Numbered from the stretch's first letter, positions 1-10,256 are shown. The stretch is 64,000 nt of DNA from Symbiodinium natans (GCA_905221605.1 CAJNDS010000713.1:706664-770663); one strand, 5' to 3'. Program-made: numbers and translations. Notes: generated by a model not told the origin, from the letters alone.

Positions 1-2035
1 CAACGCAAGCTCCGAAAGGAACACTCCCTCTCTTCACTCTGTCCCAACAAACACTCAGGCACACAAGCGCTGGGATGCAAGTCACTCCTACGTCCTACAC
101 GCAAGGCACTCCTACTCCTAACGCAAACACTCTGAGGCTGGAGCGGCACAGGCCCTACCCCTACGCACTCAAAACCCTTCTCTCCACAGCGTGTGTCCCT
201 ACTGGTTTGCTTCTCCAAAGACGTGTTGCTTGCAGACTTAAGCAAAACAGCTGCGGCGGAACATAAAGCTTCAGCACAACAGGCAGAGGGCGGGGTTTCC
301 AGGTCTACTCCTACTTTCGCAACTGCAGCATGCTCACATCCACTCAAACGCTCCTGTAAAACATGCTCATGCAGCTCGTGTTCCCCCACATGTTGCTTCA
401 CTGAAAATGCTCGCAGCAAAAACTTAAAAGGTGTCACCTCCAATGCTCTTCCTACGTTGGGCGGTGCCTTCTTCTGCACCTTATCCACTTCCATCGCGTC
501 GTCATTCGGGCTCCACCCCGGCTTGGGTGAGTCCCCTTTGCTTCTTCTTCCTTTCGGCTTTGCCTTGGTAGGGCCAATCTCCTTAGCCAACGCCCACCAG
601 CTCCTGGCTTCACGAACCAAAGGCACCCACATCGAGGAACCTCGTTCCGTTTGCTTCACCAAGCAGCTTGCTCCAGGCTCTGAGGTGAGCCAGGTATTCC
701 ATCCCGAGAGGGATGCTTGCCAAGAACTGACTACGTTGAAACCAATCTTGCAAACCAAGACCTGTTGAAGCACTACGGGCCCCAACTTCCCAAACTTCAC
801 CCGAATGTCAACCAACTTGACACATTCCATGGGCGTATCGCTAGCACTCATGAGCACAGGAAGAGGTCCCGAATGCTCCTTGACGACTTCGTAAAAACCC
901 AACGCACTCTCTGACAACACGTGGCAGGTGGCTCCACTGTCAATGAGCCACGCGAAAGAGCTATTCCTAGAGGATGACTGGTTCAGTCTCTCGATCTCTC
1001 CGTTCGTCATGGTGAGACGAGGGGGCTCAGCTTCATTGGGCTCATGAGTTCTTGTCCCCGGACCCAAGCCACTCAGATGATAAGACCGCATTGCCATCAC
1101 CTGGTCAGACTGCTCGTCTTCCACAGCTCGGCCCTTGGGCTTTCCTTTGTTCTTTGGCTTCCCCTTGGGCTTTCCACCCTTTCCTTTGTCTGTCTTCCCT
1201 TTGCCTTTGCCCTTCCCTTTAGGGCTCTTCTCTCGATTCTTGGAACCAGAAGGCTTTCCACCTTTCGGTTCATCCCTCTTCTTCCCTTTTCCAGGGTTCT
1301 TGTCTGGGCACTGCCAACTCATATGGCCCGATTTGTCACAGTTCCAACAGAGGCCACGCTCCCCAACTGCATTAAGCGAACCAGCATCACACAATCGGGT
1401 TTGCTCCTCGTACCGGATGCTTTCAACCAGTTCCTCCCAGCTCCCAGACTTCCCATGCAGGACAACGTAATGCCTACACTCTGGGCTGACCGATTGAAGA
1501 AGAAGGGTGGACCGATCAGATGCTCCAAGCCTCAGTTCAGGGAACCGATGCAGCTTCTGGTCTACTTTCCCAAGCTCGTTCTCAGGAAGCGGACGCAGTC
1601 CAGCGGTCGCTTGTACGAACTCGCCTTCGAAGTTAGACGAAGAGCTTCATCTCTCACAGCAATGGCCTCCATGCGAGAGACAATGCTGAAGGTCTGGTGC
1701 ATTTGACGCATTACCTCATAACCACAAGCAGCTTGTCCTTGACGCATCGATGTGCTTCTCACCAGTTCCATTCCACGTTCGAACTTCTGCAGACTTTGTT
1801 GCAGGTAGTAAAACAACCTTGCCGAACGCGATGCTACCGGAACTGCCATGTCAGACTGCTTGATCTCACGGTCATGCGTCATTGCCTGGCGCAAATCATT
1901 GACATAGTTGTCGTCTATCAACGCCAGCCAGGAAGCAAGCATCGCACCACCGATGGGACTCCTCCAGCTCTCTCACACGCCCTTTTCCCATCGACACATT
2001 ATCGATGAGCGGCAATGCTGGCAGATACTTTGCAG
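1..2035 (-). pseudogene. Copia element A: decayed gag-protease fragment, open off the left edge
   Basis: Reading leftwards on the minus strand, the fragment starts with a gag segment (AKYLPALP, about 2030) matching EKYLPSLP of the intact gag of element C. The gag core follows (1562-1942, with SRSARLFYYL and ACGYEVMRQ). A CCHC knuckle, CWNCDKSGHMSWQC, lies near 1310-1355, then a Lys/Gly/Pro tail, then the retroviral-type aspartic protease motif WLIDSGATCH (DSG at 933-941). Two frame changes break it, near 1940 and 1590. From about 1590 down to base 1 the frame has no stop, so it continues outside the window. After the protease it keeps a TPFKFLLR segment matching TPFEFMLR in element C. It is a 5' part of a Ty1/copia polyprotein in the opposite orientation to B and C. 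No LTR was found for it. Confidence 0.8.
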
Positions 2036-2790
2036 CAGGCGCAACAGTGCGTGAGCATGCAGGCACATGCGTGTCGGTTGCCGCCGGTTCCAGCTGGGGG
2101 AATTGACAGTGAGTTTTCGGATCCTCTTGTCAAGAAAAAAAACAAAAAACAACATCGGTATAAATTCTGTTGATTGTCGATTGTTGGTTGTTCCCACAGG
2201 TTTGTTTAGTCGTGATGCTAAAGTACAAATTGGAGGATGCCAAGAAGCAAGAAAAGTGACATGGTGCAGCAGTTGGACTTGGCACTTTGTTCTTTGTATG
2301 AAGATGGTATAGCTGCTTTTCGCTTTGGGAAACCCGCAGTGGTTCCTTTCCATGCAAAAAAAATTGTTCTACAAGTACACTGTAATGTGTGTGCTTGGGC
2401 CGTGTCGTGGATGAACATCCACATTTTGCACAGTAGCTGCAGCAAGCAGGCTTTCTTTTACAATTCCGTGTCAGGCAGCTTGAATCTGCACCCATTGCAA
2501 GGGGCCCAAGACTCTCAAAAGCCAGGCGTCCACGGCGGGCAGGCGAACCAAGGAGTTTCGCAAAAAAAGCGTTCTCCTTCGCTGTCCTCTGAGTGGGGGA
2601 TGGCAGGAAGACAAGCAGGCATCGGGGCTGTGAGCGGAGGTGCGTGCGGCACAGTCGGCAGTTCCAGTGCATGGGTGCTTGGGGCAAGGCATGGCTGGTC
2701 AGGGGCGGCTCATCAGCATGATGTCACCACAGCAAGCTCAAACGGTGCAAACGCGCTACAGGAGCAACCTGAGCTGGTTTGCAGGCTGGC
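2036..2790. other. Unassigned spacer, possibly degraded gag N-terminus of element B
   Basis: A plus-strand open frame (2237-2794, 185 codons) covers most of this stretch. Its second half is Gln/Gly/Ser-rich and could be the N-terminal arm of the element B gag, which would begin about here. There is no clear domain, and no 5' LTR or primer-binding site was recognised. I see no other feature. Confidence 0.3.
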
Positions 2791-3990
2791 ATGACGCAAA
2801 GCTTTGAGTCACGAGATGTGTTTTTGCGATCTGAGAAATGGTGGGTCAGCCTCCTGTGACCCATGCAGAGAAGTGGAGCACGCGTGAGCAAGAGGTTGCT
2901 GGATTTGCAGACTGCGTAGTGTCGCTTCAAAGTTGGGCAACGTTGGCGAGCGTTGTGTTTGCAGAAGAGATAGGCATGTGTGTGCGTTGGCCAGATACGA
3001 TTTGGCAACATTCGTTGAATGAAGAGCAGAAGACACGGTCGGTGAGGCTGTATGGCTTGTTGAAAGCAGCTTTCTTGGACCATGCTAGGGCAACACTCAT
3101 GATACAGGCGTTCAGCGAAGGTTTGCCACTTGATGGGTTTCTTGCAGATCCAGCCAGAAGTTTAGGAAATGTGAACTGTGGGTACGAGCTGCTTCGGCAG
3201 CTGGCTCAGCAGTTTTCGTTGCGCAGCAGAGCAGAGGCCTTTCGATGCGGTCGGAACTGTTGCACAGGATATTCGCCTTGAGAAATTCAGAAATGAATGC
3301 AGCTACGATGGTCGGTGATGTGATCAGAAAGATCGACATAGAGGTGTCACGTTACGCCAAGCTGTTGGGCACGCTGCCAACAGCACTGGACAGGCAAGGG
3401 TTGAGCATCGAGATGGAGACATGCCTTGTGATTTTGCTGCGGAGTTTGCCAGAAGAAGCGAAGAAGTACGTTCTGCATCACTCGGGAGCAGAAACGTATC
3501 AGTCATGTCGAAGTGCAGCTCTTCGGTTTGAGCGTCAGCAGAGACTTTTCTTGGATCTGAACTTGTCACCAGGAAAGAAGCAACAAGTGTATGAGGTGTT
3601 TGATATGACAGCATGGGACGATGATGGACAGTATGAGTGTGCATGGCCTGAGCATGACGGTGCATGGCATGATGTGTCAGTTTCTGCGGTAAGTGCTGAA
3701 CGGTGTGGTCGTTGTGGTAGGAAGAATCACAAGACAGAAAACTGTAGCACAGACATGTCCAAGGTGAAGTGTTTTTCTTGTGGGGAACTGGGACACATCA
3801 GCGCGCATTGCAGAAAGCCCACGGCTCAGCCTCATCCTCTGGAAAGGGAAAAGGAAAGGAGAAAGGAAAGGAACGAGGAAAAGGCAAAGATGGAAAAGGA
3901 AAGGATAAAGGAAAAGGAAAGGCAAAGGGCAAAGAAAAGGGAGCAAAAGGTCCTGGAAAGGGCAAGAAAGGAAAGATGTTTGAATTAGTG
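2791..3990 (+). pseudogene. Copia element B: gag with three frameshifts
   Basis: The gag polyprotein is spread over three frames. It starts around ATG 2791 (SFESRDVFLRSEKW), shifts near 2837 into a frame reading GQPPVTHAEKWSTREQEVAG to about 3240, then shifts again into 3245-3988. The core block NCGYELLRQLAQQFSLRSRA aligns with ACGYEAVRTITQQYSIVSRM of element C. Two zinc-knuckle-like clusters follow (CGRCGRKNHKTENC and CFSCGELGHISAHC). A third shift near 3835, in the Lys/Gly-rich tail, enters the pol frame. All three changes move in the same -1 direction, as single-base losses would. Gag would form the particle and package the RNA. This copy looks unable to make it unless the shifts are sequencing errors. 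Confidence 0.75.
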
Positions 3991-6900
3991 GAATCTTTGC
4001 CGCCAGTGCCTGAGCATCCGCAGGTCGATGAGGGCTGGGGTGCGTTTGTGTGGGATGAGGGCTGGAGCAACGGTTGGGATGAGCAATGGACAGATGAGAT
4101 CTGGAACACCGCTGCTGCTGACGAGAGCGTAGGAGAGAGTTTGCAGTTGAGCGCGGTGTTGCCTGTTGAACAGCCTGTTTGTCTGGAACCACTCGTGATC
4201 GCTGGACTGAGAGCAGAAGCGAGAGATGGGGAATGGTGGTTGCTGGACAGCGGGGCAGGGGTGACAGTGCTGAGTCTGAAGTATGCAGAGATGTTTGGAG
4301 TCTACGTTGATGACTCGAAGAGACAGCATGTGGGGCAAGAGTTTTCTGCAGCGAACGGCAGCTCTGTGCGAATGCTTGGTGAACGGATGATATCCGTCGA
4401 ACTCCTGCTCGAGAACGGGAGTGGAGAGAACACGTGGCGTGCAGCAAGCATGAATGTTTGGGTAGGAGACACGAACCACAACATTATTTCCACGACCATG
4501 CTTTGTTTTCGCGGTTGGAGTTTTTCTCAAAATTGTGCCGGGATTGCACTCGCTACCTCTGCAGGCCTGACAGCCAAAGAGGTCACACTGTTTGGAAATG
4601 TTCCCTGGTTGAGGTTGAAACCACTGTTGAAGCCCTCCCAGGGTTCTTCGAACGAAGTCGAACTTTCCCTCTCCTCGATATCCGCTGAAGGTGGAGTTCT
4701 TGTAGCGCCTGTGACACGGTCGACACAAGCAGAGTTGGCACAGCATCGATTGCAAGGACACACACCGTATCATCCTGGCTGCAGGCACTGTCAAGTTGCC
4801 AGAACGGTCTTTCAGCATCGCAAGCGTGTGAACGGAAGACTTGAAAGTGAAGTCGTGGCAGATTTCTTCTACTTGTCATCCACGGGTGAAGATCACAGGC
4901 AGGTCCGAGCAGACAACCTGAGGGTGTTGGTACTTGTCGAGCGCATGAGCATGATGACTGGTGCTATCTTGACATCAGGGGATCTTGTAGCGACGCGTAC
5001 AGAGATCGTGAAATGGCTGCGTGAGTTTGGTCTGGTGTCAGGCTCCTCTTCGGTGTTGTTGATCACAGATGCTGAAGGGGCAGTGTCCGATTTGATCACA
5101 GGGGCTTCTGGCGAATTCTCCTTCCAAGTTCGAAAGGCAGGACCCCAGCATCATGAAGCAGTCGGAGTGGCAGAACGTGGTGTGCGCAGGATTAAGGAGT
5201 CCTTGCAGACGTTGAGGTCAGATCTCAATCAGGAAGGGCTTGACTTGTGCTACAACCATGGAGGATTTGCCAGTGCGTTGTGCTACGTGTGTGGAAGTTT
5301 GAACAGATTCTCTAAAGCGCACGGGAGTGACATGGCACCTTGTGATCTTGTGCTTGGGAGGCCCAGTCCAAAAGGACCCTTCACTTTGTTTGGAGCCATA
5401 GTCCTAGCAGAACTTCCCCAATCAATCAAGGATCTCGCCCCTAACCTTCCCAGGTTCACCGAAAGTGCCTTCCTCCATCCCATCCTTGGGTCACAGGCCA
5501 TCAAAGTTCGAGCGCTCATCCGAGTCGAGGGACAGTTGGTGCTAAAGACATTCACAGCTACGTCGGTGAAACTTTGTGTACCCTTGACATGGCGTCTGGA
5601 ACTTGTTGAGGGCATCGTTGGAACTCTTGGTGGAGGCCCCCAGTTGCCTTCAGCAAGTGAGGAACGCGAAGTTCTTGAGCCACCTGTGTCACTGAGAGCC
5701 CCAGCGTCAGGTCCTCCAGCTCAGTGGGTGAGAACTCATGGATACACGGAAGGATGCTCAGCGTGTGACAATGCACGACATGGGCGTAGGCTGGGCGGTG
5801 CGCATACGAGAGCCTGTCATCGGAGGTATGAACGCTGGTTGACAGAGTCCATGGCATCTGATGGTGCTAGAGTGGCTATGCAGCCACCTTTGGATGCATC
5901 ACGTGAAGCCGGAAGTGGATCGGCTGAGGCAGGAAGGTCCCAGCAGTTTGAGACCAATGTTGAGAGTGATGAGCGGAAAGTGGTGTTGAAGGACGAAGGT
6001 CGAGAGGAAGTGATGCCGATTCCGATGGGGATCCCTGCACCAATGGCGGGGCGCCCACCGTCATCTTCTGAACATGAACCACGACCAGAGAGAGAGCAGC
6101 GCTCAGGTGGAGAGGTGTCGACTCGTGGTGTTGCTTCCGGGAGTACAGGTGATGAGCCAGAGTTGAAGCGTGTGCGGGTAGTTGAGCCAGCATCGCCATC
6201 AGCATCATCACGACCTTCACTGCTACAGCGCAGGCCCGCCAAGTCATCCGAGCACATGCAAGTGGACGAGCAAGGATCAGGCCCAAGGGTACCAGAGCAA
6301 AAGGGGGTGAAGAGGCATCCTGATGTTGAGCTTGTTGATCTTGAAGATGAGATTCGAGCCTCAGGACCCCAGGAGCCGAGACGACTCGAGGGCTTGTGCT
6401 GGTCCAGCAACGCATGTGAAAGTGTTCTGCTGAGCGACGTTGTGACAAGTCCGAGCATGTTTGATGTGGAGGTGAACAGCATTCGATTCCGAGATGGAAG
6501 TCAGGACGCGAAGAGTGAGAGTTTCATGTTGGGAGGACGTCGCGTGTTGATTTGGAAGCCTGATGCCGGAGTAGACGACAGTACGTTGGAGGAACTGCCG
6601 GGAGATCTTGTATTCTCCGGGATGCAAGAGGAACTCACCAACTTAGAGCGTTGCCAGACAGGCAGGGCAATACTTGAGCATGAAGTGAAGATCCTGAAGG
6701 CTAAGAACCCATCGCTGAGACTTATACCCGCTCGATGGGTTTGTGCCAGAAAGAATCCCACTCGCGTCAGGTGTCGCATTGTGGCAAAGGACCTTGCACA
6801 TGGCTCGGCAAGAAAGCAGGGGTTTAGCTCACCAACCCCAAGCCATGATGCCATGATGCTCACCTTGATCTTCATGGCCACGCGTGACATGCAAGGTTGT

Positions 6901-8970
6901 GCGGCAGACATTGGGCATGCTTTCATGAACTCACCGTTGGACACCAAGTCGAATCCCGTTGTGTTGAAGCTACCGCTGAGCATCAGTTCGGAAGATGGCC
7001 AGGCTATCTTCTTCTTCCTGTATTGCGCATTGAATGGACTGCGGGATGCTTCGTTGGCATGGCTTAAGCTTCTTTCGTCGTTGATCCGTCCACTAGGTCT
7101 GTTGAGTGATGCACGTGAGCCATGTCTCTTTGCGGGTGTTGTGTGGCACAAGGATAGATCAAGCAGAGTGATGATCGTATGCTACGTGGACGATTTGCTA
7201 ATCATCACTGATGATCAGTGGGCTGAAGACTTGGTCTTGAGTGCCATCGGGAAGCGAGTAACCGTAAAGGTGACAGGTAGGGTGAAGACATCCAGTCAAG
7301 GTGGCGGCATGGTTGAGTTCATTGGTCGGTGCATTCGTCGGTGGCCGGGGCAGAGTGCAGTCGAGGTAGGTGTGAAGCCTGAATACTTGCAATCATGCTT
7401 CGATGCGTTTGGCATCCAAAAGGGCACAACTGCCGTTCCAGACCTAGCAGGTCTACTGGAGAAAACAGGTGCACCGGTTTTGACGTCGGAGGCCTACAGC
7501 AGATTCCGCAGAGTGCTTGGAAAGGTTCTCTGGTATGCCCAGACAAGGCAAGATCTGAAACTGATGATTGGACTCATCAGTACGCAACAAGCTGCGCCGA
7601 CACAGAGCACCGAGGCGGCGTTGAGGGCACTTCTACGTTATCTCTACACCGACAGACATGTTGCACTGCGCTTGCCGTCATCGGAGTTGAGTGGTGAGTT
7701 CTTGGAATGTTCCGAAGATGTGCTGCGGAATGGTGTGCATGTCTTTGCAGATGCGTCTCATGCTCCATACAGGTTCATCGGCAGAAGAGGGATCACAGGT
7801 GGAGCCATCTGTTTTGGAGGAGGTCTTGTGCGAGGGATCGCGAAAGTGCAAGGAGTGGTGTGCTTGTCATCTTGTGAGGCTGAGCTTCATGCGTTGCAGT
7901 ATGCTGCACAGGAGACAATCGGATTTTTGCACTTGCTTGATCGTGTCTTCACTGCCTTTGGTGAACTTCAAGGTTCAATTGATGTGCAGATGAGTGCCCA
8001 TGCAGAGGACGAAGGTGGTGAAGAACAGCATGACAAGATCTACACTGAACTGTTGACGGACAGTCAGGCAGCGTTGGATGTCATTCATGCAGAAGACGTC
8101 TCTAAGCGTTCGCGGCATGTGGAGATCCGATTGGCATGGATGAGAGAACATCTCTTGAGAGGTCGGCTCAAGTTGCGTTGGCTGAGAGGCGAGGAGAATG
8201 CGGCTGATCTCTACACTAAAAATCTCGGAACTCGACTCTTCCAAGAACACAGAACGCGATTAGGCTTCATCACACAAGATGGACATGTGGAGGCGTTGTA
8301 CATGTTGTCACAGCTGCGAGTTTCTCCAGAGAGCATGAAGGAATCTGATGAAGTGGCAGTGCTGGAGGTGTTTTGCAGTGAGGATTCGGTCCTGTGTCAG
8401 GTGTGTGGATCACTTGGGGTGCCGTATTGCGGGATCACAGCCAATGCTGAGACCTCAAGAGTGTTGGCAGAAACCATCAAGGTCACCACTGCTTGGAAGA
8501 GCAGAGGGCTTTGGATCCACGTTCACGTGTCCACGCCTTGCTCTTCAGGATCGCCACTGCGGAACTTTGTGCAAAGATGTACAAAATCTGATCTTGAGTG
8601 GGAGGCGTTGATGCGATCTGCAGAGAGGTATCTGAGGCTTGGAGATGGACGTACGTTCGAATTGCCAAAGCAAAACATGATTTGGAAGAGATGGGGAACA
8701 CAGAATGTCCTTCGAGCCTCAGGTCTTGTGTATCCCGTAGATGTGTGGCTGTGCGCCACCGGCGTGTTGAGTCGAAGCGGTCTTCCAGTGTCAAAACGTC
8801 TCAGGTTCATGTGTTCACATCTCGAGTGCGCCCAGAAGCTTTTCGACATGTTTGGAAGCTGCAGTTGCCAGACACATGCCTCGTTCCATGACATTGACTA
8901 CACAGCAACAGGGAGGTATAGCAAGGTGCTGGCAGAAGGGTTGGTCAAAGCCCTGAAAGCAACAAACTGA
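3769..8970 (+). CDS. Copia element B: pol polyprotein (protease, integrase, RT, RNase H, C-terminal module)
   Basis: An uninterrupted 1733-codon frame. The first 30 or so codons read the gag knuckle out of frame, so genuine coding starts near 3835 with the GKGKGK tail. Domains in order: aspartic protease with DSG at residues 160-162; HHCC-like integrase zinc site near residues 327-345 (AQHRLQGH...CRHC); integrase core with D365, D434 and E469, the last pair at D-35-E spacing; a long Ser/Pro/Glu-rich linker; reverse transcriptase with first Asp at 1047 (AADIGHAF) and YVDD at 1139-1142; RNase H with D1328, E1372 and D1431. This is the Ty1/copia order (integrase before RT). Residues about 1450-1733 form an extra module with STPCSSGS (C1591) and ELPKQN (E1631), shared with element C and discussed in the findings. 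No start codon is evident, so it is presumably made as a fusion to gag. Confidence 0.9.
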   Translation: MFFLWGTGTHQRALQKAHGSASSSGKGKGKEKGKERGKGKDGKGKDKGKGKAKGKEKGAKGPGKGKKGKMFELVESLPPVPEHPQVDEGWGAFVWDEGWSNGWDEQWTDEIWNTAAADESVGESLQLSAVLPVEQPVCLEPLVIAGLRAEARDGEWWLLDSGAGVTVLSLKYAEMFGVYVDDSKRQHVGQEFSAANGSSVRMLGERMISVELLLENGSGENTWRAASMNVWVGDTNHNIISTTMLCFRGWSFSQNCAGIALATSAGLTAKEVTLFGNVPWLRLKPLLKPSQGSSNEVELSLSSISAEGGVLVAPVTRSTQAELAQHRLQGHTPYHPGCRHCQVARTVFQHRKRVNGRLESEVVADFFYLSSTGEDHRQVRADNLRVLVLVERMSMMTGAILTSGDLVATRTEIVKWLREFGLVSGSSSVLLITDAEGAVSDLITGASGEFSFQVRKAGPQHHEAVGVAERGVRRIKESLQTLRSDLNQEGLDLCYNHGGFASALCYVCGSLNRFSKAHGSDMAPCDLVLGRPSPKGPFTLFGAIVLAELPQSIKDLAPNLPRFTESAFLHPILGSQAIKVRALIRVEGQLVLKTFTATSVKLCVPLTWRLELVEGIVGTLGGGPQLPSASEEREVLEPPVSLRAPASGPPAQWVRTHGYTEGCSACDNARHGRRLGGAHTRACHRRYERWLTESMASDGARVAMQPPLDASREAGSGSAEAGRSQQFETNVESDERKVVLKDEGREEVMPIPMGIPAPMAGRPPSSSEHEPRPEREQRSGGEVSTRGVASGSTGDEPELKRVRVVEPASPSASSRPSLLQRRPAKSSEHMQVDEQGSGPRVPEQKGVKRHPDVELVDLEDEIRASGPQEPRRLEGLCWSSNACESVLLSDVVTSPSMFDVEVNSIRFRDGSQDAKSESFMLGGRRVLIWKPDAGVDDSTLEELPGDLVFSGMQEELTNLERCQTGRAILEHEVKILKAKNPSLRLIPARWVCARKNPTRVRCRIVAKDLAHGSARKQGFSSPTPSHDAMMLTLIFMATRDMQGCAADIGHAFMNSPLDTKSNPVVLKLPLSISSEDGQAIFFFLYCALNGLRDASLAWLKLLSSLIRPLGLLSDAREPCLFAGVVWHKDRSSRVMIVCYVDDLLIITDDQWAEDLVLSAIGKRVTVKVTGRVKTSSQGGGMVEFIGRCIRRWPGQSAVEVGVKPEYLQSCFDAFGIQKGTTAVPDLAGLLEKTGAPVLTSEAYSRFRRVLGKVLWYAQTRQDLKLMIGLISTQQAAPTQSTEAALRALLRYLYTDRHVALRLPSSELSGEFLECSEDVLRNGVHVFADASHAPYRFIGRRGITGGAICFGGGLVRGIAKVQGVVCLSSCEAELHALQYAAQETIGFLHLLDRVFTAFGELQGSIDVQMSAHAEDEGGEEQHDKIYTELLTDSQAALDVIHAEDVSKRSRHVEIRLAWMREHLLRGRLKLRWLRGEENAADLYTKNLGTRLFQEHRTRLGFITQDGHVEALYMLSQLRVSPESMKESDEVAVLEVFCSEDSVLCQVCGSLGVPYCGITANAETSRVLAETIKVTTAWKSRGLWIHVHVSTPCSSGSPLRNFVQRCTKSDLEWEALMRSAERYLRLGDGRTFELPKQNMIWKRWGTQNVLRASGLVYPVDVWLCATGVLSRSGLPVSKRLRFMCSHLECAQKLFDMFGSCSCQTHASFHDIDYTATGRYSKVLAEGLVKALKATN

Positions 8971-9114
8971 AAGGGGGATCCGATTTGGTTTCATCTTACG
9001 CCACACATGATCAAGTCATGTGAGGAGTATAGTCAGAGTGCGTTTTGCACAGTGCGTTTGCACAGCACTTGCGATTCTTTGTAACGCAAGTTTTCTAGTT
9101 TTCCCTCGGGCGTC
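8971..9114 (+). other. Spacer between pol and env-like ORF, with internal PPT-like tract
   Basis: Directly after the pol stop there is a purine tract ending in GGGGG (about 8968-8976) that resembles the polypurine tract at 9899. It is not followed by an LTR-like TGTG. Nothing else is recognised in the spacer. Confidence 0.35.
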
Positions 9115-9846
9115 ATGGTTGCACATCCTTTGATGAGAGTGGCGATTTCAGTGGCCATTCTTGCGTTGATGAGCTCTGGAGTGGAGACTGCGAGGCCAGT
9201 AGAGCTTTGGGGAACCACCTTCATGGGCAGCGAGCTTGTACAGATGTTTGCTAGTCCGACTTGGGATCCAGTATGGATCATCATCATCGGGTGCTTTGTC
9301 AACGGCATCTTGGTTGGTACGCTGATCATGACATGCTGTTGTGCGTGGGCATTGTTTTTCCGGATGGGCTATGAGCAGCAAAGAGCTGCTACACAGAACC
9401 CGCCTCTGGATGATGACACGATGAAGCCACAAGGTGCCCAAAACAACTCTATGCCTGAGAGAAGTCAACAGATGAACCCTCGTGAGCCAGATGGTAAAAA
9501 GGAGGCATCGTCGTTGAGAGCGAGGCCGAAGGCAGCTGGTGCAAGGGAGAAGCATGCAAGTTCCAGCTGCAAAGACAGAGTTGACAAGCGCATATTTGCT
9601 TCAGAGTCTCAGGGCATTTTTCATCACGATCAGACGTGTCATCGCATGGAGGGATCATGGCGAACTATGTGGCAGTGTGGGAACTGTAAGCCAGAGCCGG
9701 GCAACACAGAACTGTGTGTGTTCCCGTCCGGGGACAAATATCACAGTGTGTACTGCAAGCATGTGGCGGCCGTTACCTCCAACCCGACATGCATCACTCC
9801 GTGTTCGACATGTGTGACAGGGAACAGACCTCTGAGATTGGAGTGA
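9115..9846 (+). CDS. Env-like membrane ORF of element B with two tandem Cys/His clusters
   Basis: A 243-aa ORF with an ATG start, between pol and the 3' LTR. That is where env-like third ORFs sit in some copia lineages, such as sireviruses. Residues about 8-22 form a signal-peptide-like hydrophobic stretch. A short segment follows, then a strong membrane span (about 53-82, with WIIIIGCFVNG and LIMTCCCAWALFF). The remaining 160 residues are polar and would lie on the other side. The C-terminus has two similar metal-site-like clusters: FHH-x3-CH...CGNC (H170/H171, C175, H176, C188, C191) and YH-x3-CKH...CSTC (H210, C214, H216, C226/C230, C233). I do not recognise the family. The position is env-like, but no fusion peptide or envelope homology is visible, so the function is unknown. 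Confidence 0.7.
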   Translation: MVAHPLMRVAISVAILALMSSGVETARPVELWGTTFMGSELVQMFASPTWDPVWIIIIGCFVNGILVGTLIMTCCCAWALFFRMGYEQQRAATQNPPLDDDTMKPQGAQNNSMPERSQQMNPREPDGKKEASSLRARPKAAGAREKHASSSCKDRVDKRIFASESQGIFHHDQTCHRMEGSWRTMWQCGNCKPEPGNTELCVFPSGDKYHSVYCKHVAAVTSNPTCITPCSTCVTGNRPLRLE

Positions 9847-9898
9847 TCATCTGAAGATGTCGTCATCTGAGAGTGAGGTGAGACAAAAAGATCATCCC

Positions 9899-9907
9899 GA
9901 AAGGGGG
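9899..9907 (+). other. Polypurine tract of element B
   Basis: The purine run GAAAGGGGG lies immediately before a TGTGAAAAT sequence that matches the first bases of the LTRs of element C. It would prime plus-strand DNA synthesis. Confidence 0.7.
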
Positions 9908-10102
9908 TGTGAAAATCTGTGTATAGACACGTCTGCGGGATGCCTTTTTGGCCAAGGCGCATGTTTGACGTGCTTACTGTATGTCCGGGACGTACAGGTC
10001 TTTCCTGAACAGTCGAGCATGTTTTTCCTTGATTTGTTTTGTAGGAGAAGTGAGCTTGCGTAGGTGGCGTCAACTGGGTTTTTCCAGTTTTACTTTTGAC
10101 TC

Positions 10103-10112
10103 TTGGCTCAAG
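10103..10112 (+). promoter_or_regulatory. Spliced-leader-like 10-mer in the LTR of element B
   Basis: TTGGCTCAAG equals the last ten bases of the dinoflagellate spliced leader exon, and it is followed by GT. The same core occurs in the LTRs of element C. Confidence 0.4.
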
Positions 10113-10251
10113 GTCAAGAGAGCTGAGAAAGCACGAAGAAGGCAGGACAACTGCATTCGTCGCTTTGTGTGAGAAAGTGCTGTGCAAGTGCGAAGCTGTG
10201 TGTAAGTTGGGTTTGTGCTGTTTAGAAACTTTTACAATGTGCAATGTGCTT

Positions 10252-10256
10252 GTTAG
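10252..10256 (+). repeat. Target-site duplication (left), GTTAG
   Basis: Five bases directly before the 5' LTR of element C are repeated exactly after its 3' LTR (20979-20983). Five bp is the usual copia size. Confidence 0.9.

Larger units (their letters stand above)
9908..10256 (+). repeat. Left part of the 3' LTR of element B, interrupted by element C
   Basis: It starts TGTGAAAATCTG right after a polypurine tract. The C LTRs start TGTGAAAATATG, also after a polypurine tract. After 349 bases it is cut by the insertion of element C, whose GTTAG target duplication forms its last five bases. The rest should resume at 20984. With no 5' LTR copy in the window, the right end cannot be fixed. It contains the spliced-leader-like TTGGCTCAAG at 10103-10112. 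Confidence 0.6.

Noticed and set aside
3830-3845. Programmed -1 frameshift between gag and pol of element B
   Set aside because: The run of A and G contains AAAGGGA, but not in the X-XXY-YYZ phase of the gag frame, and two other -1 shifts lie upstream. A simple indel is more likely.
3985-4818. 277-codon minus-strand frame in the element B pol
   Set aside because: Antisense of the protease and pre-integrase region, with no domain of its own.
9115-9846. True envelope glycoprotein
   Set aside because: Position fits, but there is no fusion peptide, cleavage site or ectodomain of useful size. Only env-like position is claimed.
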